A DNA stretch of 64,000 nt. Origin: Chrysophaeum taylorii (taxonomy: Eukaryota > Sar > Pelagophyceae > Pelagomonadales > Pelagomonadaceae). The stretch spans positions 1-64,000 of the forward strand of contig JAQMWT010000009.1 in the NCBI GenBank assembly GCA_029834535.1. The letters run 5' to 3'. The notes beneath the pieces were generated by a model. That model had not been told where the DNA came from. It did not search any database and saw only the letters and a program-made list of their open reading frames with translations. A program made the translations under genes and the position numbers. This document shows positions 1-9,432 of the stretch, piece by piece. How positions within the stretch are numbered: position 1 is the first letter of the stretch; the number at the start of each line of letters is the position of its first letter.

Positions 1-2494
1 ACGTCCCGGTCCCCAGGAAGGCGCCGGCGGCGCCGTGAGTCGGCGAGAACGCGAGCGAGGTTAGGGCTCGAGCTTGCGCGTCGTTCACCAACAACAGGTC
101 TCGATCGTCGCGCACGTAGAGGTCGACGGCGTCGGGGGCGAGGATATCGCCGTCGGCGTCTTGGACCCTTATCTCGAGGCGGCACTTGGTCCGCTCGAGG
201 CAGCGCGCGGGGTCGAGCTGGACCTCGAGGCTCTCCACGAGGCTTTGGAGCTCGAAGGAGGCGTCCCCAACGGTAGTGCGGCCGAGGTCGGTTTGCGCGA
301 GCCGCGCGACGCAGTCATCGCCTTGGGCCTTCTTAATCCTGCGACCGCAGAGCGTCTCGAACGCTGACGCGTGGTCGCGAGTCGGGAAGACCACGCTCAG
401 GGCCACCCTCGTCGTCGTCGTCGCGCCGAGCGTCGATCCGGCGCCAGGGTGCTCGAAACGCACGGTGCCGAGGTGGCGCTTCAAGATCCGAAATTTTCGG
501 GCTGTTTGGACCGCTTGACGACGTCTGGCGTCCTCTTCGGGCTCGTCGTTCGGTCGCAAGAAGGGCATCGCCGTCCGGAGCCAGTCGTTTTCGATAAAAT
601 CCAGCACGAGCGCGATGCGCGGGCGGTGCCAGAGGTTGACGAGGGTGTGGCGGCGCATCGTGTCGAAGTAATGGAGGCGGCCGAGCCGCAACGTGTATGC
701 GGCCCCGAGCGCGCCGAAGTCGCGCGCCGCAGCGTCCAGGTCTCGCCTCGCCTCGTCAAACGTCATATTTTTTTCGACCCACCAGTCGTCGAGCTGGTCG
801 AGGCCCCCCTCGGGCCACGCGTGCTGGTTGAGCAGCGGGTTCGAAGCGCCGTAATTGTCGCCGCGCGCCGCGATCAGCGGCACGAGGGAGACGTGCGGGA
901 GCACGAGCAGGAGCCCCGAGTCGCGGTCGGCATACGCGGGGATTTGCATGCGGCGGATGTCCGGCCGGACGTGCAAATCCTCGTCGTTGTGGAGGCCGTA
1001 GGCCGTCAACGGTTTTCTCCGGAGGAGCCGGAACGACACGACCTCGACGCGACTGGCGAACCACTCGTAGATCTTGGCTAGATAGGGCGTTCGCTCGAAT
1101 AGCAATTCGTCGGCGGCGGGTTGGTTGATGAAGTGGTCTCGGAACTCGGGCAAGAGGCGGGCCTCGTCGAGGAGTGGTCTCGCGTGCCCAAACTCCGACG
1201 CGCTCCAGTTCCAGCCGGCGGTCGCGGTGTCCACGTCGCGCTGCAGCAACTCGAGGTCGAAGGCCCACGGCAGCCGGTAGAGTGGCGCCGAGGCGCCGCC
1301 GAATTTCCTGCGCGCGACGGTCGCGCCGAGCCCCATTTTCCACAACTCTTCTCGTTCCTCGGGATCAACAAACCGCGGGTCGTCATCGTCGTCCTCGTGG
1401 AGCTCGACGGTAGCATGTGGGCCGCCGACCTCGACGAACGGCGCGTCGACGCGATCGAGTTCGTCGAGCGCCGTCGGGAGCGCGGGGACGACGTCGGGGC
1501 TCCAGAGGTATTGCCCCGGAAGACACTGCGGGCCGCACCCCGTCGGCGGCGAAAGGCTTTCTTCTCGTTGTTCCGCGAGTGCATCGAGGGCCGCGGCGTG
1601 AGCGACGCCGAGAGGCGGCGCTTCGAGCGCTCCAAAGTTCTCGACGATTCGGTCTCTCGAGGCCGACTTTGGAACCACGCCGAGACCGCGATCGAGGGCC
1701 CACCGCAGCAGGACCTGGGCCGGCGTGCGATGCGTGGCCGCCGCGACACCACGAGTCGTTGGGTGGTCCAGCAGGTCGCGGCGGCCGAACTGGACGAGCG
1801 ACGCGTAAGCTTGAACAGCGATGCCTCGGCGACTGCAATAATCGACGACGTCGCGCCGCGGCAAAAACGGATGGATCTCGAGCTGGTTGACGGCGGCACC
1901 GATGTTGGCGTACCGCGCCATCTCGCGGAGGTGCGGGACACCGTAGTTGCTGACGCCGACGTGGCGGACCGAGCCGCGCCGGCGCGCGTCCTCCAACGCG
2001 GCCCACGAGCCGGCCCGCGCCGCGTACGCGAGTTTCGGGTCGGGCTCCACGCTCAGCCCGAGCTCCTGCCACACAACGAGTCCCGACGACGGGACCGCGG
2101 GCGCCGGAAAGTGGAGGAGCACGAGGTCGACGTAACCTATACCGAGCTCGTCGCTCATCGTCTCGAGAGCAAGCGACGTCTTTTCGTACCCCATCGCGTC
2201 CACCGCGATCTTCGACGTGACAAACACGGAGGCACGCTCGAGACCGCTGTCGCGGATGGCGGCGCCCACCGCCGCGTGGTTCCCGTACGCGGCGGCCGTG
2301 TCTATCAACCTGTACCCCGTCTCGAGCGCCCACCGCACCGCCTGGTACGCCTCCTGTCCCTGCATCATGTACGTTCCGAACCCCATCGCCGGAAGCCCAG
2401 ATACCTTGGTCGCCGGCGCGGCGGGCGACGCGCCGCGCAGCGCCATCGACGCCGCCGCGCGAGCCACAAAGAGCATTCTCATCATCATCATCAT
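1..2494 (-). CDS. aldo/keto reductase fused to an Asp/Asn beta-hydroxylase-like domain (3' end beyond the window)
   Basis: One open frame runs from five consecutive ATGs at 2494 to the left edge; at least 830 codons are present. Residues about 35-300 form an aldo/keto reductase: GFGTYMM at the first strand, the full catalytic tetrad by position (D65, Y70, K95, H128), GVSNYG, NQLEIHPF, and the NADPH-binding stretch VPKSASRDRIVEN. After a short acidic linker a second domain begins near residue 390. It has H501-x-D503 followed by RRMQIP, and a distal H615 followed by PRIALVLDF. This resembles the HxD...H iron site and final Arg of aspartyl/asparaginyl beta-hydroxylases, with a longer than usual stretch between the two halves. 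The reductase half is a firm call; the hydroxylase half is judged by eye. The substrate is unknown. The initial hydrophobic residues may be a weak targeting signal. Confidence 0.8.
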   Translation of the reverse strand, partial: MMMMMRMLFVARAAASMALRGASPAAPATKVSGLPAMGFGTYMMQGQEAYQAVRWALETGYRLIDTAAAYGNHAAVGAAIRDSGLERASVFVTSKIAVDAMGYEKTSLALETMSDELGIGYVDLVLLHFPAPAVPSSGLVVWQELGLSVEPDPKLAYAARAGSWAALEDARRRGSVRHVGVSNYGVPHLREMARYANIGAAVNQLEIHPFLPRRDVVDYCSRRGIAVQAYASLVQFGRRDLLDHPTTRGVAAATHRTPAQVLLRWALDRGLGVVPKSASRDRIVENFGALEAPPLGVAHAAALDALAEQREESLSPPTGCGPQCLPGQYLWSPDVVPALPTALDELDRVDAPFVEVGGPHATVELHEDDDDDPRFVDPEEREELWKMGLGATVARRKFGGASAPLYRLPWAFDLELLQRDVDTATAGWNWSASEFGHARPLLDEARLLPEFRDHFINQPAADELLFERTPYLAKIYEWFASRVEVVSFRLLRRKPLTAYGLHNDEDLHVRPDIRRMQIPAYADRDSGLLLVLPHVSLVPLIAARGDNYGASNPLLNQHAWPEGGLDQLDDWWVEKNMTFDEARRDLDAAARDFGALGAAYTLRLGRLHYFDTMRRHTLVNLWHRPRIALVLDFIENDWLRTAMPFLRPNDEPEEDARRRQAVQTARKFRILKRHLGTVRFEHPGAGSTLGATTTTRVALSVVFPTRDHASAFETLCGRRIKKAQGDDCVARLAQTDLGRTTVGDASFELQSLVESLEVQLDPARCLERTKCRLEIRVQDADGDILAPDAVDLYVRDDRDLLLVNDAQARALTSLAFSPTHGAAGAFLGTGT

Positions 2495-2791
2495 ACCAAC
2501 AACGCCGACCCCGAAGAGTTCCGTTGGATCTGGCTTCTGATCAGCAGCTGGAATGCGACGAGCTTTCGCGCGGCGCGCCGTTGCGCGTCGGCTGAGGGAC
2601 AACACGGGTGTCCGCGCGACTGGATGCGGCGAATGGCCGCTGCTCGGTCCTCCTTTGCGCACTTGTCGTCGTCGTCGTCGCCGCCGCCGCCGCATGGCTC
2701 GTTGTTGTTGTCGTCGAGGGGGGTGGCGAGAAGTCCTGGGAGCGACAGCGGCCGCGTCAAAGTGCAATACCGCGGCGGCCCCACGCGGTGC
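2495..2791. other. intergenic, low-complexity
   Basis: This interval holds GTC/GCC trinucleotide runs (about 2665-2720) and sits upstream of the reductase start. It probably contains that gene's promoter and 5' UTR. I see no convincing gene in it. Confidence 0.5.
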
Positions 2792-4225
2792 TTAAGTTGC
2801 GCGCCTGTGCGCCAGAGTCTTCTTTCCGGCGGGCGGGCGGCACAACACAACACAACACAACACAACGCAACGCAACATACCGAGGTCGAGCTGCAGGCAC
2901 GAGCGCGACGACGACGGCAGTCGCCGCGACCGGGACTGCCGCGTGGCGGCGAGGTGTCCCAGCCGCTGGCTCGGATTGGGTTGCGTCACGAAGAAGGAGG
3001 CGGGCGCCGTCGCCTGCGGACGCACCTCGATGATAGGACGAGTCTCGATTCTCACGGAAGTGGATCCTGCTCGACGGCGCGATTTATCGCACGTCGCGGC
3101 ATACGCTTGCTCGGCATCGCGCTCGCGACGGAGGACGCCGTCCGCTCGGCAGGCTCGCTCGCTGTACGCGGCGTCTTGGGCGAGGTCCTCGTGTGCGAGG
3201 CCGTCACGACCGGGCGTTGGCAGCAGTAACGGGTTGTCGAGGACGCGAAGCGGAACGACGTCGCGAGTCGCGACGGTACCGTCCAAGAAAAGGAGGTCGG
3301 TCCACATCTTGCAGAGGTAGTTGGAGCCCTCCCACATGAAACCGATGCGTTCGGAGTGGTGGCGCCGACCGCACCGACGCCAGTCGAGGACCGCGTCGAC
3401 GAGATCGACCGACGCCCTTCGCGCGTGTCGGAGCAGGATAACGAACTCGTTTTCGATTCGGCGGTCAGCCGAGGCATCTTGGATCGTCGCGACGGCGCCT
3501 CGAAGCGCCGCGACATACTGTTCCCGCAACAAGAGGTATTTGAGGGCCTCGATCTCGTTCTGGACAATCCGCGAAGACTCGGGTCCGAACCCCCGCGACT
3601 CTCGGTTCCCGCGCGTCGCTTTGTCCATCGCCTCGAGCGCGCGCGAATGCTCGAGTCGCTTTTCGTGCCTCTCCCTCGCCTTGTCCTCGAGCCTTCGGCT
3701 GGCACGCGTGAGTGCGCTGCCTCCGTGCAACGAGATTCTCGGCGCCACGGCGTAGACCTCGAGCAGCGAAGGCGGCGGCGGCGGAACGTCCCTCGTTACG
3801 TCGTCGTTGTCGGCCGCGCGCGAGGGTTCGGACGGTTCGTCCTGGTCTCGCGCGTCGGAAGCGTCGCGCATCGCGCCAGCCGCTCGTGCATCGAACATCG
3901 CGCGACGCTTCCGTCTCCGTCGCATTCTCGCGATGTTGGATTTGGACGTGACGGGCTCGCAGTCGAGACGCGGGCGGTCCGCCGAGGGTGGCAGCTGGCG
4001 ATGTGGCAGCGGACGGGTGGGCAGCGGGATCCGCCTACGAAAGAAGGATAGAATCGCGTCAGCGTCCTCACGGCCGAGTCTTACTTTTCGATGAAGCGTC
4101 GTCGCATCGAAGGCTCTCTCGGGCCGTCGTCGTCTGGCACGAGCTCGAAGACCTTCATCATCGCGCGCGACGGCCCGCAGATTCGACAAGAAGATACGGG
4201 TCCGTTGGTGAATGCTCCCGGCCAT
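2792..4225 (-). CDS. hypothetical protein, basic and helical, with a conserved-looking central region
   Basis: The frame is open for 477 codons from the ATG at 4225; an upstream in-frame start is only GTG. I do not recognise the family. The N-terminal 130 residues are Arg-rich. A proline run is followed by a charged helical stretch (about residues 170-250, rich in Glu/Lys/Arg). After that comes a region with a real-protein look: EALKYLLLREQYVAALRGA, then GFMWEGSNYLCKMWTDLLF. The last 60 codons cover an ACAAC microsatellite (about 2840-2870) and give Cys/Val runs, so the true C-terminus is probably earlier or behind an unseen intron. It is divergent from nothing nearby and lies head-to-tail upstream of the reductase gene, with about 300 bp between. 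Confidence 0.5.
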   Translation of the reverse strand: MAGSIHQRTRIFLSNLRAVARDDEGLRARARRRRPERAFDATTLHRKVRLGREDADAILSFFRRRIPLPTRPLPHRQLPPSADRPRLDCEPVTSKSNIARMRRRRKRRAMFDARAAGAMRDASDARDQDEPSEPSRAADNDDVTRDVPPPPPSLLEVYAVAPRISLHGGSALTRASRRLEDKARERHEKRLEHSRALEAMDKATRGNRESRGFGPESSRIVQNEIEALKYLLLREQYVAALRGAVATIQDASADRRIENEFVILLRHARRASVDLVDAVLDWRRCGRRHHSERIGFMWEGSNYLCKMWTDLLFLDGTVATRDVVPLRVLDNPLLLPTPGRDGLAHEDLAQDAAYSERACRADGVLRRERDAEQAYAATCDKSRRRAGSTSVRIETRPIIEVRPQATAPASFFVTQPNPSQRLGHLAATRQSRSRRLPSSSRSCLQLDLGMLRCVVLCCVVLCRPPAGKKTLAHRRAT

Positions 4226-4528
4226 GACATGATTGGGGTGCCACCAGTTAGTTAGTTGGCCCACAACAAAGACCGATCATCATCAACATCGTCGTCCTCG
4301 TCGTCGCCGCAGGCCAGGGATAATACTCTTAGTCGTAGTACCTCATCATCTTCGTGGTACAAGTGTAGAGAGGGAGCGTCGCTGCTGCGCAGGATAGACA
4401 GATAGATAGATAGATAGATAGAACATATGTAAGCGCAGCAGCACCACGCTTTTGACGAAATGACCGAGAGTAGAAAGAAAGAAAGAAAGAAACCCCGAAA
4501 GAAAGGGGAAGTGGAGTCGAGAGGTGAT
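4226..4528. repeat. intergenic with simple repeats
   Basis: The interval carries a short TTAG run (about 4245-4257), a GATA run near 4400-4420 and GAAA runs near 4470-4505. It separates the start of the unknown gene from the end of enoyl-ACP reductase. No gene is evident. Confidence 0.6.
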
Positions 4529-5560
4529 TCATGTAGTGACGGGCTCCGGAACGGCGAGACCGCCATCGAGGGCTTGGGAATCGATGGCCATGCCCATTAC
4601 GTGGAGACCGTTGTCGACGTAGAGGGTGACGCCGGTGACGGCGCGGGCCATCGGGGAAAGGAGGAAAAAGGCCGAGGCGCCGATGTCGTCCGAAAATAGG
4701 TCTTTCGCGAGGGGGGCGTTAGTTTTGGAGTAGTCGATCGCGAGGTCGATAAAGCCGCGCTCACCTTTTTTATTAATTGCCGAGGCCGCGCGACTCTTGA
4801 GGGGTCCGGCAGATATCGTGTTCACACGGACGCCGTACTTGCGTCCAGCTTCCCAGGCCAAAGTCCGGGTGTCGCTCTCGAGGGCGGCCTTGGCCGAGCT
4901 CATGCCCCCGCCGTAGCCGGGAATGACGGTCTCGGAAGCGACGTACGTGAGAGAGAGGGCCGCGCCACCTTGGTGCATGATGGGGCCCATGTGCTGAAGC
5001 ATCGAGACAAAGGAATAGGCCGAGGCCGAGTTGGCCGCCAAATACCCCTTGCGCGAAGTTTCGAGCAGCGGCTTGGTGACCTCGGGACCGTTGGCCAGCG
5101 AGTGGACGAGAAAATCAATTTTTCCGTAATCTTTCGCGATCTGGGATGCGACCTCGGAGATCGTAAAGCTCTCGAGGCCAGCGTAGCGCTTGTTCTCGAT
5201 GATCTCGGGCGGCACGTCGTCGGGATAGTCAAACACGGCGTCGAGCGGATAGACCTTCTCGATCGTCATCATCCGGCCGTCGGACAGCTTGCAGTCTTCG
5301 TCAAACTTGCCCTTTTCGAGCGAGGACTTGAAAATGTTGAGGACGGGTGGCCAGGTTCCGACCGTGATGGTGGCCCCCGCCTCGGCGAGGGCTTTGGCGA
5401 TCGCCCACCCGTAGCCCGTCGAGTCGGCGACGCCCGCGATGAACGCGACCTTCCCCGTCAAGTCCGCCCCCAACGCGGTCGACGACATCATCATTCGGGC
5501 TCTTCTCGCCACCTGCTGCTGCTGGAACCCCAGGCACGGCACGAGCAACAGAAGCAGCAT
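4529..5560 (-). CDS. fabI: plastid enoyl-[acyl-carrier-protein] reductase (NADH)
   Basis: This 343-residue protein catalyses the last step of each type II fatty-acid elongation cycle, reducing enoyl-ACP with NADH in the plastid stroma. It starts with a hydrophobic signal-like segment and CLGFQ (Phe12), which fits the signal-peptide plus Phe transit motif of secondary red plastids. The mature part begins near residue 32 with [21 protein letters not shown]206, Y216 and K224 in YGGGMSSAK match the Y-x6-K active site. The long insertion at about residues 85-130 is typical of the plant/apicomplexan form. The end motif [14 protein letters not shown] is canonical. The ATG at 5560 is the only sensible start. 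The next gene upstream on the same strand ends 77 bp away. Confidence 0.95.
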   Translation of the reverse strand: MLLLLLVPCLGFQQQQVARRARMMMSSTALGADLTGKVAFIAGVADSTGYGWAIAKALAEAGATITVGTWPPVLNIFKSSLEKGKFDEDCKLSDGRMMTIEKVYPLDAVFDYPDDVPPEIIENKRYAGLESFTISEVASQIAKDYGKIDFLVHSLANGPEVTKPLLETSRKGYLAANSASAYSFVSMLQHMGPIMHQGGAALSLTYVASETVIPGYGGGMSSAKAALESDTRTLAWEAGRKYGVRVNTISAGPLKSRAASAINKKGERGFIDLAIDYSKTNAPLAKDLFSDDIGASAFFLLSPMARAVTGVTLYVDNGLHVMGMAIDSQALDGGLAVPEPVTT

Positions 5561-5637
5561 CGCTTCTCCTATTCGATCTATAGAGGTTGAAGGAGAACCT
5601 ACGACGTCATTTTTATTAGGTCGACGGCCGAAGGTTT

Positions 5638-6816
5638 TTAAGAAGTTACGGCCGCATCATCAGATTCTTCAGATTCTTCAGATTCTTCTTCTTCTTCTGG
5701 TTTGGGGGGCGGCAAGCTGTCGTTGTTGTAGATATTCGCGAGGGCGTCGGTGTCCGCGCGCGTCGTGAGGGGGGAGAAGGGGCGCTGGGAGGTGGGTGCC
5801 GCGGCGAGGGCAAGGGCCTTTCTCTCTTGAATCTCGGCCTCGAGGCCCTGGACCATGACGGCGAGGACGGCGTCGACGTTGTAGGCGTCGCCCGTCGGGA
5901 TCCAAAACGCGTAGAGGAGGCGGAGGATGAGGGCGACGGAAGAGGCCATGAAGCCGAACAAGACGGCCTGGACCTTGATGAGGGACGGGTCGGCCGCGGC
6001 GGCGCCGGTCGCGGCGGCGAGGAGGGGGAAGACGGCGAGGTCGATGATGCCGAGGACCACCAGCAAAGCGAAGTGGCTCGAGGGCAGTTTGCGCTGGAGG
6101 GCTCCGAGGCGCACGCCCCTTGCTTCGCGGAGAGATTTTACGGTCTCATAGACAGGTCCCGGGGCCCCGACCGAGGTGAGCCACATGACGCTCTCGAGGG
6201 GATCATCCCTCGAGAGCAAGAGGGTGACGGGGACAGTGTCGAGGGCTCGAAGGTCGTCGGCGACGTATCGCTCCACGTGACCGAGAAGTTCGAGAGCGTA
6301 GGCTTCCCGGCCGCGGGATACGAAGGCGATCTGCTCGAGCAGCGATTTCGCGACGCTCACTTCGCTGAAGAGGGCCCGGAACACAGCTTCGTTTTGCTGG
6401 TACAAAAAAACGAGGGTATTCGCCATAAGTATCGAAAACAGTATGTTAATCGCGTTCACGACGTCCTGAAAGTACTGCCCTTGATCTACCGACAGCACCT
6501 GGAGACCCTCGCTGTTGATGATGCTGTTCAAATACGAGGCCATCGGGCTGAACACGGCGTACGACGCGCCCATCGTCCCGAGGGTCCACGCGGTGGCCCC
6601 CAGCAACGTCTTCTGCGCGTTCGTCGCGGCGATCTCGCTCATCTCGGATGCGAGTCGCGCATCCTCCTCGGCGCGAAGCGTTGCATCCATCATGGCTGCG
6701 TGCTGCCGCGTCGTCGTCCACCTCCTGGTGACCGGGGGTCCCGGCGCGACGAGGAGCCCCCGCACCGTTTGTGCAGGAAGGAGGACGACGACGACGACGA
6801 CGAAAACAAGCAACAT
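5638..6816 (-). CDS. DUF4239 (bestrophin-like) membrane protein, probably plastid-targeted
   Basis: The protein has 392 residues from the ATG at 6816; a further in-frame extension upstream begins only with TTG. An N-terminal hydrophobic segment ends in VRGLLVAP, which could be a bipartite plastid signal. Two hydrophobic segments follow near residues 75-150 ([20 protein letters not shown], then [20 protein letters not shown]), and two more near 255-305. This is the arrangement of DUF4239 proteins, which are distant relatives of bestrophin-type channels in plastid-bearing organisms and bacteria. The tail is acidic (Glu/Ser/Asp run). The function is not established. Its start lies 23 bp from the start of the divergent neuroguidin-like gene, so the two must share promoter sequence. 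Confidence 0.75.
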   Translation of the reverse strand: MLLVFVVVVVVLLPAQTVRGLLVAPGPPVTRRWTTTRQHAAMMDATLRAEEDARLASEMSEIAATNAQKTLLGATAWTLGTMGASYAVFSPMASYLNSIINSEGLQVLSVDQGQYFQDVVNAINILFSILMANTLVFLYQQNEAVFRALFSEVSVAKSLLEQIAFVSRGREAYALELLGHVERYVADDLRALDTVPVTLLLSRDDPLESVMWLTSVGAPGPVYETVKSLREARGVRLGALQRKLPSSHFALLVVLGIIDLAVFPLLAAATGAAAADPSLIKVQAVLFGFMASSVALILRLLYAFWIPTGDAYNVDAVLAVMVQGLEAEIQERKALALAAAPTSQRPFSPLTTRADTDALANIYNNDSLPPPKPEEEEESEESEESDDAAVTS

Positions 6817-6839
6817 GTTGTAGTTGTACAAGGGTTATT

Positions 6840-7556
6840 ATGGTCGAGGAGATCGGCGAGACGGCCACCGCCATCGCAGCGCGCCTCGAGGCGGCGGCGC
6901 GGGCCCCAACGGAGCGGTGGTCCTGGGACGGCACGGCCGACGACGACGCCGCCTTCTTCGCTATGAAGCACGAGCTCGTGCTGGCCTACTGCACCAACCT
7001 GACCTATTACCTCCTGCGAAAACTTTCGCCCGGTGAACCAATGCGAGATCACGCCGTCTTCGACCGCCTCTACGAGCTCCGACTTGTCCTCGAAAAGGCG
7101 CGTCCTCTCGAGGCCAAGCTCCGCCATCAACTCGACAAGGTCCTCTCGAAGGATGACGACGGCGAGCTTACGCTCAGGCCAAACCCTCGAGCCCTCCTCG
7201 CGCCCGAAGAACAAGACGAGAGCGATGGGATCTACCGACCCCCGCGGCTCGTGGCCACCCCCTTCGAGGGAAAGGAGGAGCCCAAGGCGCGGACGACGAG
7301 GACGCGGCGCGCGGAGATGATGGAGATTCTCCAAGACCGGGACGACCGGAATCCCGAGCGCAAGTCCTCCTCCGGCACCGGGGTTGACTTCTCCGGCGCC
7401 GGCGCCAAAGCAGCGCGCCGCGAGCGCCTCGCTAAAGAGGCCGAAGCGCGCACGCAATTCGAGGAGTCCCGGTTTATTCGCCTCGATCTCAACAAGAAAC
7501 AGAAGAAACGACGCAAGCTCAACCCGTTTGCAAACTCCGTCGACGACCTCATCTAG
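6840..7556 (+). CDS. neuroguidin / LCP5-type Sas10-C1D family protein
   Basis: This 238-residue protein likely acts in the nucleolus in pre-rRNA (18S) processing, as yeast Lcp5 does. The N-terminal half carries the Sas10/C1D helices: HELVLAYCTNLTYYLLRK and then RLYELRLVLEKARPLEAKLR with HQLDKVL. The second half has the family's typical layout: NPRALL, then YRPPRLVATPF, a basic coiled segment with REMM-like repeats, and a C-terminal lysine/arginine patch (KKQKKRRKLNPF). The ATG at 6840 gives the best start; an upstream in-frame extension of 23 residues is low-complexity and overlaps the divergent gene. No intron is seen. Confidence 0.85.
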   Translation: MVEEIGETATAIAARLEAAARAPTERWSWDGTADDDAAFFAMKHELVLAYCTNLTYYLLRKLSPGEPMRDHAVFDRLYELRLVLEKARPLEAKLRHQLDKVLSKDDDGELTLRPNPRALLAPEEQDESDGIYRPPRLVATPFEGKEEPKARTTRTRRAEMMEILQDRDDRNPERKSSSGTGVDFSGAGAKAARRERLAKEAEARTQFEESRFIRLDLNKKQKKRRKLNPFANSVDDLI

Positions 7557-8113
7557 GAGCATCTTTTCTTTCGCTGTGAGTGAAAAGGCCAGCATGTTTA
7601 TGCGAGGGTGGTCTGCCCCCCGTGGTCATCTATCTTTGACGAGCTACGATAATAACACGTTAGAGCATTGCGCGCCCCTTCGACTGACTTGGAGTGATTT
7701 ACTTATTCGGCAAAAAACACGCGCCCGCGCTTAAGATTACTGTAAAAAAAAAAGAGCCATACTGGCCACTCCCTGCGTCGAGCACTGGGGGGACCTGGTT
7801 CCAACCATGTGTTCTAGGCCGATCGAGCCGATATATACTATAGGATGCGTGCAATTTAATCAAAATTTCTTTTTCGAAGATGACGTGGTATCGGCACTAG
7901 GTTGAAATTGAGCCGTTTTTTTTGCGATCGTGCGCGACCCTTCGAAAACGCCAAAGACGTCGTCGACCCCGGGCGCCGCCGCCGCCGGTGACACGGCCGC
8001 GACATCTGCACCCACACGACGTGGGAACAAGCCCGAGACTCGTAGGAGTCGGTGCCGCCACAATGTGTTGTCGCGGCGCCACCAAAGTCAGGTCTTTTTT
8101 CTGAGGCGAGTTT
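7557..8113. other. intergenic, no gene seen
   Basis: This stretch is more AT-rich than its neighbours, with poly-A/T runs near 7744 and 7915. It contains no convincing reading frame or RNA gene. Confidence 0.5.
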
Positions 8114-8960
8114 TTAATTTTGAGCCACTTTGTACGGGTCGGGGTTAACGGGACGAGCCCGCGTTAACGGGACGAACCCGGCAATCTCGCTCTCGGCCAG
8201 GATCTCATCGTCGTCGTCGGCGAGCGTGGACTCGGCGGGCTCATCTTTGTTGGGGGTAGCAGCGCGTTCGGCCGAGGGGTTGTCCCGAGCTGGCGCTGGC
8301 GTCGGAGACAGAAGCAAGCAGGGGCTTGTAGACGACGGGGGAGCGGGCTTCTTCGATTCGAAGGGGGCATTCTCGTTGTTTTTCTTGGCCTTGGCGACCT
8401 CGCCGGCGCGGCGGCCATAGATGAAGGACTCGAGCTGGCCGGGACGGAGCTTCGAACGCGCCCCGAAAGCGGCGAAGGGCGCGGAATATTCTCGGAGCGG
8501 CGCTCCTCCCAGGCGTCGGCCTGCTTCTGCTCCTTCGCCGTGACTGCGGCCTTGCTCTTCTCGTTGGCGGCGGCGGCGGCGGCCTCCTCGAGCACCGAAA
8601 TCTCTTACTCGACGTTGGCGACGCGCGCTCCAAATTTGTTCCTGCGACAGCATTTGACCAAGAGCGAGGGCCTCTGGACCACCGGAGCCGTCGCCGTCAG
8701 CAGCGCCCTCTCCGCCGCCGCCGCCTTACGGTTTTCCTCCATCTTTCGGGCGACCTTCGTGTCCCGGGTGGTGTGTCGTAGGAGCCGCGGACCTCGAACG
8801 TCTCGACCCGGCGAGCTCCAGCAGACCGTGCGACGTTACGTCCGTCGCGCTGCTGCTGCTACGCCTTGTCCTTCGGTCCCACCGAGGCGTCGCCGACTGG
8901 TGCGCCGTCGCAACCGACGCGTCGTTCGAGTCGACGGTCGCCAGGACGGCTCGAGCCACT
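8114..8960 (-). pseudogene. decayed gene copy sharing its tail with the fossil at 14.2-16.4 kb
   Basis: Read on the minus strand, this stretch holds an Ala/Glu/Lys-rich helical segment, then GQLESFIYGRRAGE followed by KAKKNNEN. A Pro/Ser/Thr-rich linker comes next, then an acidic end with DEPAES and LAESEIAGF. The same order appears on the plus strand at about 16090-16385 (AQLKSFIYGRTGKG, KNNKEN, EPAESA, LAESEIAGL), so the two are paralogous. No single frame covers the whole stretch, and it looks broken in several places. What lay upstream is not clear. The coiled segment may correspond to the coiled N-terminal part of the other copy. Confidence 0.5.
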
Positions 8961-9432
8961 AGCTGCTCGCGCCCGAGAACACCCGCCTCTCGAGTGAAGC
9001 GTCACTCATCTTCGCTTTAGCGGCGGCGATGGCTCGGCCGCAATTTTTTTTTGGCGCCCTCCCGCGTAAAGCCCACGGGTTAATTTGACGCGATTCTTGC
9101 GCCGGCACGTCATCGACTTCCACTTGATCTTGATGCATCCCCAGCGCTCCGAGCGAACCGTGGACTCGCGTTTTCCCCTCCCCGCGAGACAATTCGCATC
9201 TTTGACCATGACGGGAGAGCACACATACGTAGGTCGTCGCGTAGAGAGGCACGTCGCCACGCTGTAGTGTCACGAGAATCGGGCAATAAATAAAAAATAA
9301 AGCCCGAAAAGTCAAGAGAGAATATGTACCTGTCGAAAAAAGAATTGAAAATGTTCTGGCATAAATAAATGAATGAATGAATAGAATAGGCGAGGAGGGC
9401 CGCCGAGACGAGACGAGACGAGATGAGATGAG

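Noticed and set aside
1121-3229. A 702-codon open frame on the plus strand
   Set aside because: It lies antisense to the aldo/keto reductase and the unknown gene. Its product is Arg/Pro-rich without domains, as expected opposite GC-rich coding DNA.
6817-6831. A five-codon extension of the DUF4239 protein
   Set aside because: It would begin with TTG, while a good ATG followed by the hydrophobic segment lies at 6816.
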